Shown here piece by piece: positions 37,317 to 45,296 of a stretch of DNA of 64,000 nucleotides (the stretch's first letter is position 1; each line of letters begins with the position of its first letter). The notes under the pieces are model-generated. The model was not told where the DNA came from. It worked only from the letters and a program-made list of their open reading frames with translations, and did no database searches. The translations under genes and the position numbers were made by a program. The stretch covers positions 2,976,001-3,040,000 of the forward strand of contig NZ_CP076547.1 of NCBI RefSeq assembly GCF_018889995.1, in the 5' to 3' direction. This DNA is from Subtercola sp. PAMC28395. Lineage in GTDB: Bacteria > Actinomycetota > Actinomycetes > Actinomycetales > Microbacteriaceae.

Positions 37317-37372
37317 TGAGCAGAACTGAGTGAGCAGAACTGAGTAAGCAGAACGAAGTGAGCAGGACGAAG
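37317..37372. repeat. 14-bp tandem repeat x4 supplying the ribosome site and start codon of the next gene
   Basis: Units at 37317, 37331, 37345 and 37359; the first two are identical (TGAGCAGAACTGAG) and the last two drift to TGAGCAGGACGAAG. The final unit provides the AGGA ribosome site, and its last base is the G of the GTG start codon at 37372; the sequence TGAGCGAG that follows is a fifth partial unit. Confidence 0.85.
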
Positions 37373-38640
37373 TGAGCGAGAAGAACTGGGCACGCAACGT
37401 CAGCTACCGTGCGGGCAAACTGTGTCGACCTCGCTTGATCACTGAACTCCAGGAGGTCGTCGGGCGAGCGACGAGGCTCAGTGCGCTCGGTTCCCGGCAT
37501 TCCTTCAACACGATCGCCGACACCGCTGGCGACCTCGTCTCCCTTGATCGTCTCGAGCTCCCGATCGACATCGACTCAGACACGATGACCGTGCGGGTCG
37601 GCGGCGGTGTGAAGTACGGGGTTGTCGGGCAGTACCTGCAGGAGAACGGGTATGCGCTCGCCAACCTCGCTTCTCTACCCCACATCTCCGTGGCCGGGGC
37701 CATTGCGACAGCGACCCATGGCTCGGGAGACCTCAACCAGAACCTGTCAGCGGGTGTCGCGGCCATGCAGCTCGTCCAGGCCGACGGATCGCTCGTCGAG
37801 GTAGCACCGGGTGACGAGGACTTCGACGGCTATGCCGTCGCCCTCGGCGCCCTCGGCGTGGTCACAGAGGTCTCACTGGCGATTGTGCCCACCTTCGACG
37901 TCGCCACGAGCGTCTTCGAGCGGTTGCCGTGGCCGGCTCTCTTCGAGAATTTCGACGACATCACACGGTCGGCCTACAGCGTGAGCCTGTTCACCCGATG
38001 GTCGGCCGACACCGTCGACCAGGCCTGGCTCAAGAGCAGAGTCGGCCGACGCGCCGACATCAATACAGTTGCGCAGACCGCAGAAGCGTTCTTCGGCGCG
38101 ACACCGGCCACGACTCGTCTGCACCCGCTTCCGGGCGTGTCGGCCGTTGCGTGCACCGAGCAGCAGGGGATCCCCGGCCCCTGGGTCGACCGGCTGCCCC
38201 ATTTTCGACTCGACTTCACCCCGAGCAACGGCGATGAGCTCCAATCGGAGTTCCTGGTCGACCGCCGACACGCCGTCGCGGCCTTCGAGGCCCTCAGACT
38301 GTTGGGCGCCCGGATCGACCCTCTGTTGCAGATCTCGGAGATCCGTACCGTAGCGGCCGACACGTTCTGGCTGAGCAGCGCCGGCGGCAGGGACAGCGTC
38401 GCACTGCACTTCACCTGGAAACCCCTGCAGTCGGAGGTCGAGGACCTCCTGGTCGACCTCGAACGAGCTCTGGCTCCCTTCGAGGCCAGGCCACACTGGG
38501 GCAAGGTCTTCACTGCACAGGTCAGCAGCATCGCCCCGCTCTACGAGCACCTGCCAGACTTCGTTTCCCTGGCAGACCGTGTCGACCCGAACCAGAAGTT
38601 CCGCACCGATTTTCTGCGAGAGCGCGTCTTCGGGTTCTGA
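37372..38640 (+). CDS. FAD-linked alditol/xylitol oxidase family protein
   Basis: A 422-residue VAO-fold flavoprotein. NWARNVSYRAGKLCRP, GSRHSFNTIADT, LASLPHISVAGAIATATHGSG and the C-terminal RPHWGK closely follow the actinomycete alditol oxidase (AldO) pattern, in which the histidine of GSxHSF carries the FAD covalently. AldO oxidises sugar alcohols such as xylitol or sorbitol at C1 with oxygen. No signal peptide. The GTG start lies in a tandem repeat that provides its ribosome site. An L-gulonolactone-oxidase reading is the alternative. Confidence 0.85.
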   Translation: MSEKNWARNVSYRAGKLCRPRLITELQEVVGRATRLSALGSRHSFNTIADTAGDLVSLDRLELPIDIDSDTMTVRVGGGVKYGVVGQYLQENGYALANLASLPHISVAGAIATATHGSGDLNQNLSAGVAAMQLVQADGSLVEVAPGDEDFDGYAVALGALGVVTEVSLAIVPTFDVATSVFERLPWPALFENFDDITRSAYSVSLFTRWSADTVDQAWLKSRVGRRADINTVAQTAEAFFGATPATTRLHPLPGVSAVACTEQQGIPGPWVDRLPHFRLDFTPSNGDELQSEFLVDRRHAVAAFEALRLLGARIDPLLQISEIRTVAADTFWLSSAGGRDSVALHFTWKPLQSEVEDLLVDLERALAPFEARPHWGKVFTAQVSSIAPLYEHLPDFVSLADRVDPNQKFRTDFLRERVFGF

Positions 38641-38653
38641 ATTGCGCTGATGT

Positions 38654-39115
38654 TCAGGCTGCCTGGATCGCCGCGATCCAAAAGCCTGTCAACAGTGCTG
38701 GGCCGAACGGCAGCGTACGCCGGGATGACACCCGCATCCACACCAGTGCTCCTCCGCCAGCGAGGGCACAGGCAACACACGCGGCGATCAGGAGTGTTCC
38801 GGGTACCCGCCCAGACGGCACCAGCGCCAGTGCGCCGGCGAGCAGCCCTGACAGCTTCACATCGCCCATGCCGATGACCCCGATCATCCGCAGCCCCAGA
38901 AAGAGCGCCAGCGCACCACCACACGTCGTAACGGGCCCTCAGGGCGGCTGCCACTGTGCGCGACCGACGAGAGCGAGAGCTAAGAGGAGATAACCCGGCA
39001 ACACGAGGGCGTTGGGCAGTCGACACCCGCGAAAGTCGGAGACGCCCAGTGGCACGCTCACGAGACCCAGGTACGCGAACACCACCCACGCTGACACAAC
39101 ACCAAGACTCATCAT
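38654..39115 (-). pseudogene. Prepilin peptidase (A24/TadV-like) gene broken by an in-frame stop
   Basis: From the double ATG at 39115 the frame encodes 58 residues typical of the start of a small A24 peptidase, including SDFRGCRLPNALVLPGYLLL with the first catalytic aspartate. A TGA at 38939-38941 then interrupts. The same frame continues through GPVTTCGGALALFLGLRM into GMGDVKLSGLLAG, the second aspartate motif, and further membrane helices to a stop at 38654. So one nonsense codon splits an otherwise complete 153-codon gene. A sequencing error is possible. No pilin or Tad genes are nearby. Confidence 0.8.
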
Positions 39116-39240
39116 TCCGCTACGGTATGCCGAACTGACGGTGGCGACGGGAAGTTATCCACAGCCGCTGGCACGCAGCACCGGAGAATGCTCCGGATGG
39201 GATCGAGGCGCACGCGCCAGACAGGATAGTGACGCCAAAT

Positions 39241-39296
39241 TCGCCGGACGTACCGGAGTCGCCCGATGTACCGGGCGCAGCCGGACGCAGCCGGAC
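39241..39296. repeat. 18-bp x2 and 10-bp x2 tandem repeats downstream of the PhoH gene
   Basis: Two 18-bp units (39241-39258, 39259-39276, TCGCCGGACGTACCGGAG and a variant) run into two 10-bp GCAGCCGGAC units (39277-39296). A separate hairpin CCGGAG-AATG-CTCCGG lies at 39181-39196. Together they fill the gap between the PhoH gene and the prepilin-peptidase remnant. Confidence 0.6.
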
Positions 39297-39330
39297 GCCC
39301 CGGGATCACCCGACGCGCCCGGCGCACCTG

Positions 39331-40671
39331 TCAGGCGAGTTCGTTCGACTCCAGCATCTCGGTGACCAGGGCTGCGATCGCCGACCGCTCCGACCGCGTC
39401 AGGGTGATGTGCCCGAAGAGCGGGTGACCCTTCAGCGTCTCGATGACCGAAGCCACACCGTCGTGGCGCCCGACACGCAGGTTGTCCCGCTGGGCGACAT
39501 CGTGGGTCAGCACGACCCTCGAGTTCGAGCCGATTCGCGAGAGAACAGTGAGCAGCACGTTGCGTTCGAGCGACTGCGCTTCGTCAACGATCACGAAGGC
39601 ATCGTGAAGCGACCGGCCGCGGATGTGCGTCAGTGGCAGTACCTCGAGAATGCCGCGCTCGACCACTTCGTCGAGCACGTTCTGCGAGACGAGCGAACCG
39701 AGCGTGTCGAACACCGCCTGCGCCCACGGATTCATCTTCTCCGATGCATCCCCCGGCAGAAAGCCGAGTTCCTGGCCACCGACCGCGTACAACGGCCTGA
39801 ACACCATGATCTTGCGGTGCTGCTGCTTCTCCAGCACAGCTTCAAGACCCGCGCACAGGGCGAGAGCGGACTTCCCCGTACCGGCTCTGCCTCCCAGTGA
39901 GATGATCCCGACCTCGGGGTCGAGCAGCATGTCGATGGCAACTCGTTGTTCGGCCGAGCGCCCGTGCAGACCGAAGACATCGCGATCGCCTCGAACCAGC
40001 TGGAAACTGTGTTTGCCGGTCACCCGCCCAAGGGCAGATCCACGGTCTGAATGGATGACCAGCCCGGTGTTGATCGGCATCTTCTCGACGAGCGTGGTCT
40101 CCATCCGCTCGTTCTCATAGAGCTTGGACATGTCTGCCGCACTGAGTGTGATGTCGTCGAGCCCGGTCCAGCCGGAGTCGACGGCCAACTCTGCCCGGTA
40201 CTCCTCTGCCGCAAGCCCGATCGATGCGGCCTTGACCCTCAGGGGCAGATCTTTTGAAACGACAGTCACATCGAGCCCGTCGTTCGACAGGTTGAGCGCA
40301 ACAGCGAGAATCCGCGAGTCGTTGTCCTGCAACTGAAGGCCGGACGGCAGCACCGACATGTTGGAGTGATTCAACTCGACGCGCAGGCTGCCCCCGGCAT
40401 CGCCCACGGCGATCGGAAAGTCGAGTCGCTCATGGAGCACTCTCAATTCGTCGAGATTTCGGAGCGCCTGGCGTGCAAAGTATCCGATCTCCGGGTCGTT
40501 CCGTTTCGATTCGAGCTCGGAGATGACCACCACAGGCAACACAACCGGATGCTCGGCGAACCGAAAGATGGCCTTCGGGTCAGACAACAAAACCGAGGTA
40601 TCTAACACGTAGGTACGCTCGGTTTGGGCAGTGCGGGTCGAGGTGGACTTTTGAGTTTTCTGATCGGGCAC
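39331..40671 (-). CDS. PhoH-family protein with N-terminal PIN domain
   Basis: A 446-residue PIN-PhoH fusion (PhoH2/YlaK type). The PIN nuclease-like domain starts near residue 20 with [10 protein letters not shown], and the PhoH P-loop ATPase half has [15 protein letters not shown] and [11 protein letters not shown]. Related proteins are RNA helicase/ribonucleases. The frame is open to 40797, but the GTG at 40671 has a GGAG site six bases upstream and matches the usual beginning. It is encoded alone; no VapB-like partner gene is visible next to it. Confidence 0.92.
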   Translation of the reverse strand: MPDQKTQKSTSTRTAQTERTYVLDTSVLLSDPKAIFRFAEHPVVLPVVVISELESKRNDPEIGYFARQALRNLDELRVLHERLDFPIAVGDAGGSLRVELNHSNMSVLPSGLQLQDNDSRILAVALNLSNDGLDVTVVSKDLPLRVKAASIGLAAEEYRAELAVDSGWTGLDDITLSAADMSKLYENERMETTLVEKMPINTGLVIHSDRGSALGRVTGKHSFQLVRGDRDVFGLHGRSAEQRVAIDMLLDPEVGIISLGGRAGTGKSALALCAGLEAVLEKQQHRKIMVFRPLYAVGGQELGFLPGDASEKMNPWAQAVFDTLGSLVSQNVLDEVVERGILEVLPLTHIRGRSLHDAFVIVDEAQSLERNVLLTVLSRIGSNSRVVLTHDVAQRDNLRVGRHDGVASVIETLKGHPLFGHITLTRSERSAIAALVTEMLESNELA

Positions 40672-40901
40672 AAGTACTCCAACCCCGGGCGGCGAAGCTC
40701 GCGCCCGGATCTCTTCCGGCGAAGCGGCCCCCACGTCTCTTTCAAGACCTGGCTGGTATCGAAACGTACTTATGTGGCCGCTTCGATCAGGTGCCATACC
40801 TGATGACTACACGCTACGACCCCGACGCCGATGCCCGGTTACGACACGCATCTTCGAAGATTAACGTTCTGTTACAGGGAGGACTACAGCAGGAATCGTG
40901 C

Positions 40902-41687
40902 TCAGCCGCCGAAACGCCGATGCCGTCTCGAGTAGTCGCGCAGAGCACGCAGGAAGTCCACCTGGCGGATGTCGGGGCCCAGCGCCTCCATGAAGTAGAA
41001 CTCGCTGTGTGCACTCTGCCAGAGCATGAAGTCGCTGAGCCTCTGCTCGCCCGACGTTCGGATGACGAGGTCGGGGTCAGGCTGGCCGCTCGTGTACAGG
41101 TGTGCACCGATGAGGTCTTCGTCGAGGTTCGCCGCCAAGTCGTCGAGGGTGTCTCCGGCCTCCTGGTGGGCCCGGATGATGCTGAGCATCGCATCCGCTA
41201 TCTCCGTGCGGCCCCCGTAGCCCACTGCGAGGTTCACGTGCAGCCCGCTGTTGCCCGAGCTCTGCGCTTCAGCGTTCTCCAGTGCCTCGACGAGCCTGTC
41301 GGGCAGTCCATCGTTGCTGCCGACGTGCTTTACCCGCCAGTCACGGTAGTCCGACAGCTCATCGGCGAGCTGCGCGATGATCTCGATCAGCTCGCTGAGT
41401 TCCTCTTCGCTGCGACTCTTCAGGTTGTCGGTCGACAGCAGATACAGCGTGGCAACCGAGATACCGAGGTCGTCACACCATTCCAGGAACTCGACGACCT
41501 TCGCCGCCCCTGCCCGATGGCCATGAGCGGCTGTGGCGAGAAAATTCTGCTTCGCCCAACGCCGGTTCCCGTCGATGATCATCGCGACGTGGTGGGGTAG
41601 TTCTCCCTCGTCGAGCTCGCGACGAAGCCGCTTCTGGTAGAGCCCGTAGAGCAGTCCACGACCCGGGGAGTTCTGCCTGTTTCGCAC
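40902..41687 (-). CDS. uppS: Isoprenyl transferase (cis-prenyl diphosphate synthase)
   Basis: A 261-residue cis-prenyltransferase that extends allylic diphosphates, either to undecaprenyl/decaprenyl carrier lipid or to the short Z-farnesyl intermediate. AMIIDGNRRWAKQ provides the catalytic Asp39, and DLVIRTSGEQRLSDFMLWQ and SEFYF are conserved. Its position next to trhA parallels Rv1086 (Z-FPP synthase) beside Rv1085c. The GTG start lies six bases after TAGCGT without a ribosome site. It diverges from trhA over only 70 bases. Confidence 0.93.
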   Translation of the reverse strand: MRNRQNSPGRGLLYGLYQKRLRRELDEGELPHHVAMIIDGNRRWAKQNFLATAAHGHRAGAAKVVEFLEWCDDLGISVATLYLLSTDNLKSRSEEELSELIEIIAQLADELSDYRDWRVKHVGSNDGLPDRLVEALENAEAQSSGNSGLHVNLAVGYGGRTEIADAMLSIIRAHQEAGDTLDDLAANLDEDLIGAHLYTSGQPDPDLVIRTSGEQRLSDFMLWQSAHSEFYFMEALGPDIRQVDFLRALRDYSRRHRRFGG

Positions 41688-41693
41688 GAGGCT

Positions 41694-41699
41694 ACGCTA
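41694..41699 (-). promoter_or_regulatory. -10 hexamer TAGCGT, predicted leaderless start of uppS
   Basis: TAGCGT ends six bases before the uppS GTG. The divergent trhA gene has its own hexamer 47 bases away. Confidence 0.5.
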
Positions 41700-41745
41700 C
41701 CGCCAGCGGAGACAAACTCCCAGCGGGGCCCTCAGGGCACCCCGA

Positions 41746-41751
41746 TAGTCT
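41746..41751 (+). promoter_or_regulatory. -10 hexamer TAGTCT, predicted leaderless start of trhA
   Basis: TAGTCT ends six bases before the trhA ATG at 41758. No Shine-Dalgarno site is visible. Confidence 0.5.
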
Positions 41752-41757
41752 GGCTGT

Positions 41758-42555
41758 ATGCCAGATCAACCGGATGCTCCGCTCGCCGACCTCGAAGCAG
41801 AAGATCCCGGCGCCCCCATCCCCCACCTCCCCCTGCTCGAGGCAGCCGACGCCGATCATCCTGATGCCCTCGCGCCCTCTGGCGTCGCCACTTCTGCGCA
41901 GGCAGGCGACGCAGAAGTGAAGCCGACCTGGCGGGGCTGGATCCATGCCGTCACGTTCCCGCTCGCCATTGCAGCCGGCATTGTGCTGGTCACCGTGGCC
42001 CATGGCCCGGCCGCGAAGACCAGCAGCGCGGTCTTCGCCCTCACCAGCCTGCTGCTGTTCGGCAACTCCGCGCTCTACCACCGATTCAACTGGAAGCTGA
42101 AGACCAAGCGCGTTCTCAAGAGGATCGACCATGCGAACATCTTCCTGTTGATCGCCGGGACCTACACCCCGATCGCGGCGCTGGCCCTCCCGCCAGCCCA
42201 GGGAACCCTGCTGCTTGTTCTGATCTGGATAGCGGCGGTGCTGGGCATCGGCTTCCGCGTGTTCTGGATCGATGCCCCCCGCTGGCTCTACACGCCGCTG
42301 TACGTGCTGATGGGGGGGTCGGCCCTGTTCTTCACCGGCCAGATCTACGCCGCCAACCCGACCACGATGATCCTCGTGCTCGTCGGCGGCCTGAGTTACA
42401 CCATCGGCGCCGTGATCTACGGGTTCAAGCGCCCCAACCCAGTACCGGGTGTCTTCGGCTTCCACGAGATCTTCCACGCACTGACGCTGGTCGCGTTCGC
42501 ATGCCACTGGGTGGCTATTCTGCTCATTGCAGTGAACCCGCCCTACAACGCCTAG
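41758..42555 (+). CDS. trhA: PAQR family membrane protein TrhA (hemolysin III)
   Basis: A 265-residue membrane protein with a disordered acidic N-terminus of about 60 residues, longer than usual, then seven hydrophobic helices. The PAQR metal-site motifs are visible: FGNSALYHRF (first His), KRIDHANIFLLIAGTYTP (Asp/His) and GFHEIFHALTLVAFACH (final His cluster). Bacterial members influence membrane lipid homeostasis; the haemolysin name is historical. Gene order around it matches Mycobacterium Rv1085c. Confidence 0.92.
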   Translation: MPDQPDAPLADLEAEDPGAPIPHLPLLEAADADHPDALAPSGVATSAQAGDAEVKPTWRGWIHAVTFPLAIAAGIVLVTVAHGPAAKTSSAVFALTSLLLFGNSALYHRFNWKLKTKRVLKRIDHANIFLLIAGTYTPIAALALPPAQGTLLLVLIWIAAVLGIGFRVFWIDAPRWLYTPLYVLMGGSALFFTGQIYAANPTTMILVLVGGLSYTIGAVIYGFKRPNPVPGVFGFHEIFHALTLVAFACHWVAILLIAVNPPYNA

Positions 42556-42583
42556 AAACGACGAATACAGAGTTCAGACTGGT

Positions 42584-42889
42584 CTAGTTCTTCTTCGGGC
42601 CGGGCAGGGAGCCACCGCTCTTGCCATTTCGGTTGCCCTTGCGCTTGAGAGCTGCAGCCGCCGCAGCCTCTTCAGCGTCGAGCTTCTCCTTCACCTGCTG
42701 CTTGAGGTTGACACGCCTGATGCGCCGCACCATGTCGATGATGAGCAATACTGCGCCGACCGCGACGAACAGGGTGATCACGAAACCGATGGTGCCGGGC
42801 GTCACCGTATCGGGGTTGAACGTGGGGCTGGGCGAGGGCGTGCTGTCGTCAGCGAGCAGCGCGAGCAGCGAAAGACCGATGTGCGTCAC
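42584..42889 (-). CDS. Small single-pass membrane protein coupled to mca
   Basis: A 101-residue protein with one transmembrane helix (about 33-55) and a long basic Lys/Ala-rich cytoplasmic tail ending in SGGSLPGPKKN. Its ATG overlaps the mca stop by four bases (ATGA), so it is translated with mca. A small protein beside mca is a recurring actinobacterial arrangement, but I know no function for it. Confidence 0.78.
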   Translation of the reverse strand: MTHIGLSLLALLADDSTPSPSPTFNPDTVTPGTIGFVITLFVAVGAVLLIIDMVRRIRRVNLKQQVKEKLDAEEAAAAAALKRKGNRNGKSGGSLPGPKKN

Positions 42890-43884
42890 TCGGAAGCCCC
42901 GTCAGATGCGACACTGCTGCCAGATTCGACACTGCTGCCAGATTCGACACTGCTGCCAGGTTCGACACTGCTGCCAGGTTCGACGATGCCGTCAGGTTCG
43001 ACGATGCCGTCAGATTCGACAATCCCGGCGAAGAGGTCGGATTCGTACTCCTCGGCACCATCGGGCACGGCCACCTTCGAGTCGACCAACTGGTAGTCCT
43101 CGGTGGGCCAGGCCTTCTGCTGCAGGTCGATCGGCCAGAAGAAGAACGCACTGTCAGGTGCCACCTGGCTCGCGTGGGCAAGCAGGGCTTCATCGCGGAC
43201 CTCGAAGTACTCGCCCGCGGGCACCCGGGTGGTTGCGAGGTACGGGCTCTCGGTCATCCACCGCCTCATCTGCGTGAACGATTCGAGGAGGGGGTTCTCG
43301 GGATCGGTCTCGACGAGCAGGGTGTGGATCGACTGCATGCGCTGGTAGCTAAAGATACGGTCGTAGTAGAGCTTCGAGACCTGCCAGGAAGCACCGAGCT
43401 CCGGATGCTGTGAGCCATCGGCTGCGAGCTGATACGCCAGCATCGACACCTCGTGGCACCGGATGTGGTCGGGGTGCGGGTAGCCGCCGTTCTCGTCGTA
43501 CGTCAGCAGAACGTGCGGCCGGAACTCGCGGATGAGCCTCACCAACGGGAGAACGCTGATCTCGATGTCGATCGCCGCAAAGGCGTTCACGGGCAGCGGG
43601 TCGCCCTCGTCGGGGAGACCGGAGTCCGCGTAACCGAGCCAGCGGTGCTGGAATCCGATCGCAGCCTGTGCGGCCTGCATCTCGTGTCGGCGAAGGCCCG
43701 CGATGTCGCGTTCTGCCCAGGAGCGTGCCTCGAGCTGTTCGTTGAGAATACTGCCGCGCTCGCCGCTCGTGCAGCTGACCACCATGACCTCGGCGCCGCG
43801 GTTCAGGTAGTACGCATACGTTGCCGCACCCTTGCTCGATTCGTCATCGGGATGGGCATGCACGGCCATGAGGCGAAGGGCCAC
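42886..43884 (-). CDS. mca: Mycothiol S-conjugate amidase
   Basis: A 332-residue zinc amidase of the PIG-L/MshB family that cleaves mycothiol adducts of electrophiles and drugs so they can be exported as mercapturates. The metal motif is AHPDDE (His11, Asp14), with DENGGYPHPDH supplying further ligands and catalytic histidine. MshB is the close alternative, but length and gene order (greA-DUF4307-mca) match Mca. I place the start at GTG 43884, nine bases after GAGGAG, rather than at TTG 43893, which touches it. The last 45 residues are a six-residue repeat. Confidence 0.92.
   Translation of the reverse strand: MALRLMAVHAHPDDESSKGAATYAYYLNRGAEVMVVSCTSGERGSILNEQLEARSWAERDIAGLRRHEMQAAQAAIGFQHRWLGYADSGLPDEGDPLPVNAFAAIDIEISVLPLVRLIREFRPHVLLTYDENGGYPHPDHIRCHEVSMLAYQLAADGSQHPELGASWQVSKLYYDRIFSYQRMQSIHTLLVETDPENPLLESFTQMRRWMTESPYLATTRVPAGEYFEVRDEALLAHASQVAPDSAFFFWPIDLQQKAWPTEDYQLVDSKVAVPDGAEEYESDLFAGIVESDGIVEPDGIVEPGSSVEPGSSVESGSSVESGSSVASDGASE
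42903..43028 (-). repeat. 18-bp x7 in-frame tandem repeat in the mca 3' end
   Basis: Seven 18-bp units of consensus CAGATTCGACACTGCTGC (plus strand) begin at 42903, 42921, 42939, 42957, 42975, 42993 and 43011. They encode six-residue repeats such as DGIVEP, GSSVEP and GSSVES at the Mca C-terminus. The homogeneous copies suggest recent expansion. Confidence 0.9.
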
Positions 43885-43961
43885 GTGTTTCAACTCCTCA
43901 GCTGAGCGAACTACCCTAGTGAAAGAGGTTGCGCGAAATGGGTTGGGCTGGAATAAGTAGG

Positions 43962-43980
43962 AGTGCAGAAATTCTGCACT
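43962..43980. promoter_or_regulatory. 19-bp perfect palindrome in the mca / DUF4307-greA divergent region
   Basis: AGTGCAGAA-A-TTCTGCACT is a perfect 9-1-9 inverted repeat about midway between the divergent mca and DUF4307 genes. It is most simply a dimer binding site controlling one or both; a REP-like element is the alternative, since the same AGTGCAGAA word occurs in the array at 2923-2961. Confidence 0.55.
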
Positions 43981-44041
43981 GAACCAGACTAATCGTTCGT
44001 TCGCAGCTCCCCGTTTCTAACAGGAAGACCCCGATACACCG

Positions 44042-44518
44042 GTGAGTGAAGACGAACAGAGCGAAGACGGACCGTTTGCCGCCTCGTCAGAAGCTTTGGC
44101 CCCGTCGTCGACGCGCGCGCCTGCGTCGGACACCCGCGCAGACCGCTACGGGAGCACGCGCAAGGGCCGGCGCACGGGCCGGGTCATCGCGCTGGCCTTC
44201 GGCGCTGCCGTGGTGGTGGTGATCGGCTCCTGGGTCGTGTGGGCCGGGCTCGATGGAGCACGATCCACAGTGAACACACAGGACAAGGCGCACACCGTCG
44301 TCGATGATCGGCGCGTGGACGTGACGTTCGTCGTCGGGCGCGATCCGGGCGCGGCGGTCACCTGTGCCGTCGAAGCCCAGAACGAGGCACACGCGGTCGT
44401 CGGTTGGAAACTCGTCGATGTGCCCGCGTCTAAGCAACGCGACGAGCAGATCACCACTACTGTATTGACCACCGAGGGCGCTGTCACCGGTTTGGTCGAC
44501 AGTTGTTGGCTGACATAG
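44042..44518 (+). CDS. DUF4307 domain-containing membrane protein
   Basis: A 158-residue protein with an acidic disordered N-terminus, a basic stop-transfer segment (RKGRRTGR), one transmembrane helix (about 48-70) and an extracytoplasmic beta domain with a single cysteine pair (VTCAVEA, DSCWLT). This is the DUF4307 family, orthologous in position to Rv1081c beside greA and mca. The GTG start lacks an obvious ribosome site. Function unknown. Confidence 0.85.
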   Translation: MSEDEQSEDGPFAASSEALAPSSTRAPASDTRADRYGSTRKGRRTGRVIALAFGAAVVVVIGSWVVWAGLDGARSTVNTQDKAHTVVDDRRVDVTFVVGRDPGAAVTCAVEAQNEAHAVVGWKLVDVPASKQRDEQITTTVLTTEGAVTGLVDSCWLT

Positions 44519-44657
44519 AATCTTCTCTTCACCCGGGCACGATGACGAGGCCCGGCCTGCTCGAAGCACCACAACACGAAACGTCGAATCCACGCTTCTG
44601 CCACGGAACCGCACACGGAACCGCGGTCGAAGCCACGCCCCAAACAAGGGAGTTCCC

Positions 44658-45146
44658 ATGGCCGATGAGACCCAGGTCAGCTGGCTCACGCAGGAAGCCT
44701 ACGATCGTCTTGCGAACGAGCTCGAATACGCCTCGACGACGGGCCGCCAGGAGATCACCGACAAGATCCAGTCCGCTCGCGAAGAGGGCGACCTGAAGGA
44801 GAACAGCGGCTACCACGCCGCAAAAGACGAGCAGGGCAAGCAGGAGGCGCGTATCCGCTTTCTGACGAACCTGCTGAAGACCGCACAGGTGAGTGCAGCA
44901 CCGGAGAGCCACGGCGTCGTGGTGCCCGGTACCGTCATCACCGCGATCATCGCAGGCGACGAGAGTGTGTTCCTGCTCGGCAGCCGCGAGATCGCCGGCC
45001 AGTCAGACCTCGACGTCTACTCGGAGAAGAGCCCACTCGGCACCGCGATCATGGGTCTCGCCGTCGGCGACTCGACCACCTATGAGGCCCCGAACGGCCG
45101 CGCAATCACCGTCAAGGTCACCGCAGTCGAGAACTACACGGGCTGA
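44658..45146 (+). CDS. greA: Transcription elongation factor GreA
   Basis: A 162-residue factor that rescues backtracked RNA polymerase by stimulating transcript cleavage. The N-terminal coiled coil (about 1-80) ends in the acidic tip REEGDLKENSGYHAAKDEQG, and the FKBP-like C-terminal domain contains SPLGTAIMGLAVGD. A GGGAG lies seven bases before the ATG. Its placement after DUF4307 is conserved in actinobacteria. Confidence 0.96.
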   Translation: MADETQVSWLTQEAYDRLANELEYASTTGRQEITDKIQSAREEGDLKENSGYHAAKDEQGKQEARIRFLTNLLKTAQVSAAPESHGVVVPGTVITAIIAGDESVFLLGSREIAGQSDLDVYSEKSPLGTAIMGLAVGDSTTYEAPNGRAITVKVTAVENYTG

Positions 45147-45173
45147 ACCGCCGCCGATTCCGGTCGCAACGCC

Positions 45174-45273
45174 GGTTGAGTAGCTCCGCAGGAGGGTAAC
45201 GAAACCCCGGACGCAAACCGGTTCGACCAGGCAGCCGGTGCGGATAGGAAACGCTCCGCGGGCCTGCTCAACC
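45174..45273. repeat. Degenerate interspersed palindromic element between greA and ilvA
   Basis: GGTTGAG (45174-45180) followed by TAGCTCCGCAGGAGGGTAAC and GAAACC resembles the GGTTGAGTAGC...CGAAACC repeat I associate with Microbacteriaceae genomes; CTCAACC at 45267-45273 is its inverse. The element fills the convergent greA/ilvA gap and may act as a terminator. Confidence 0.45.
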
Positions 45274-45296
45274 AGCGGCACACGAGCAGAAGTGCG

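Noticed and set aside
38939..38941. The TGA in the prepilin-peptidase-like gene as a selenocysteine codon.
   Set aside because: The position is a variable loop, no selenocysteine element or biosynthesis gene is visible, and this family has no such residue.
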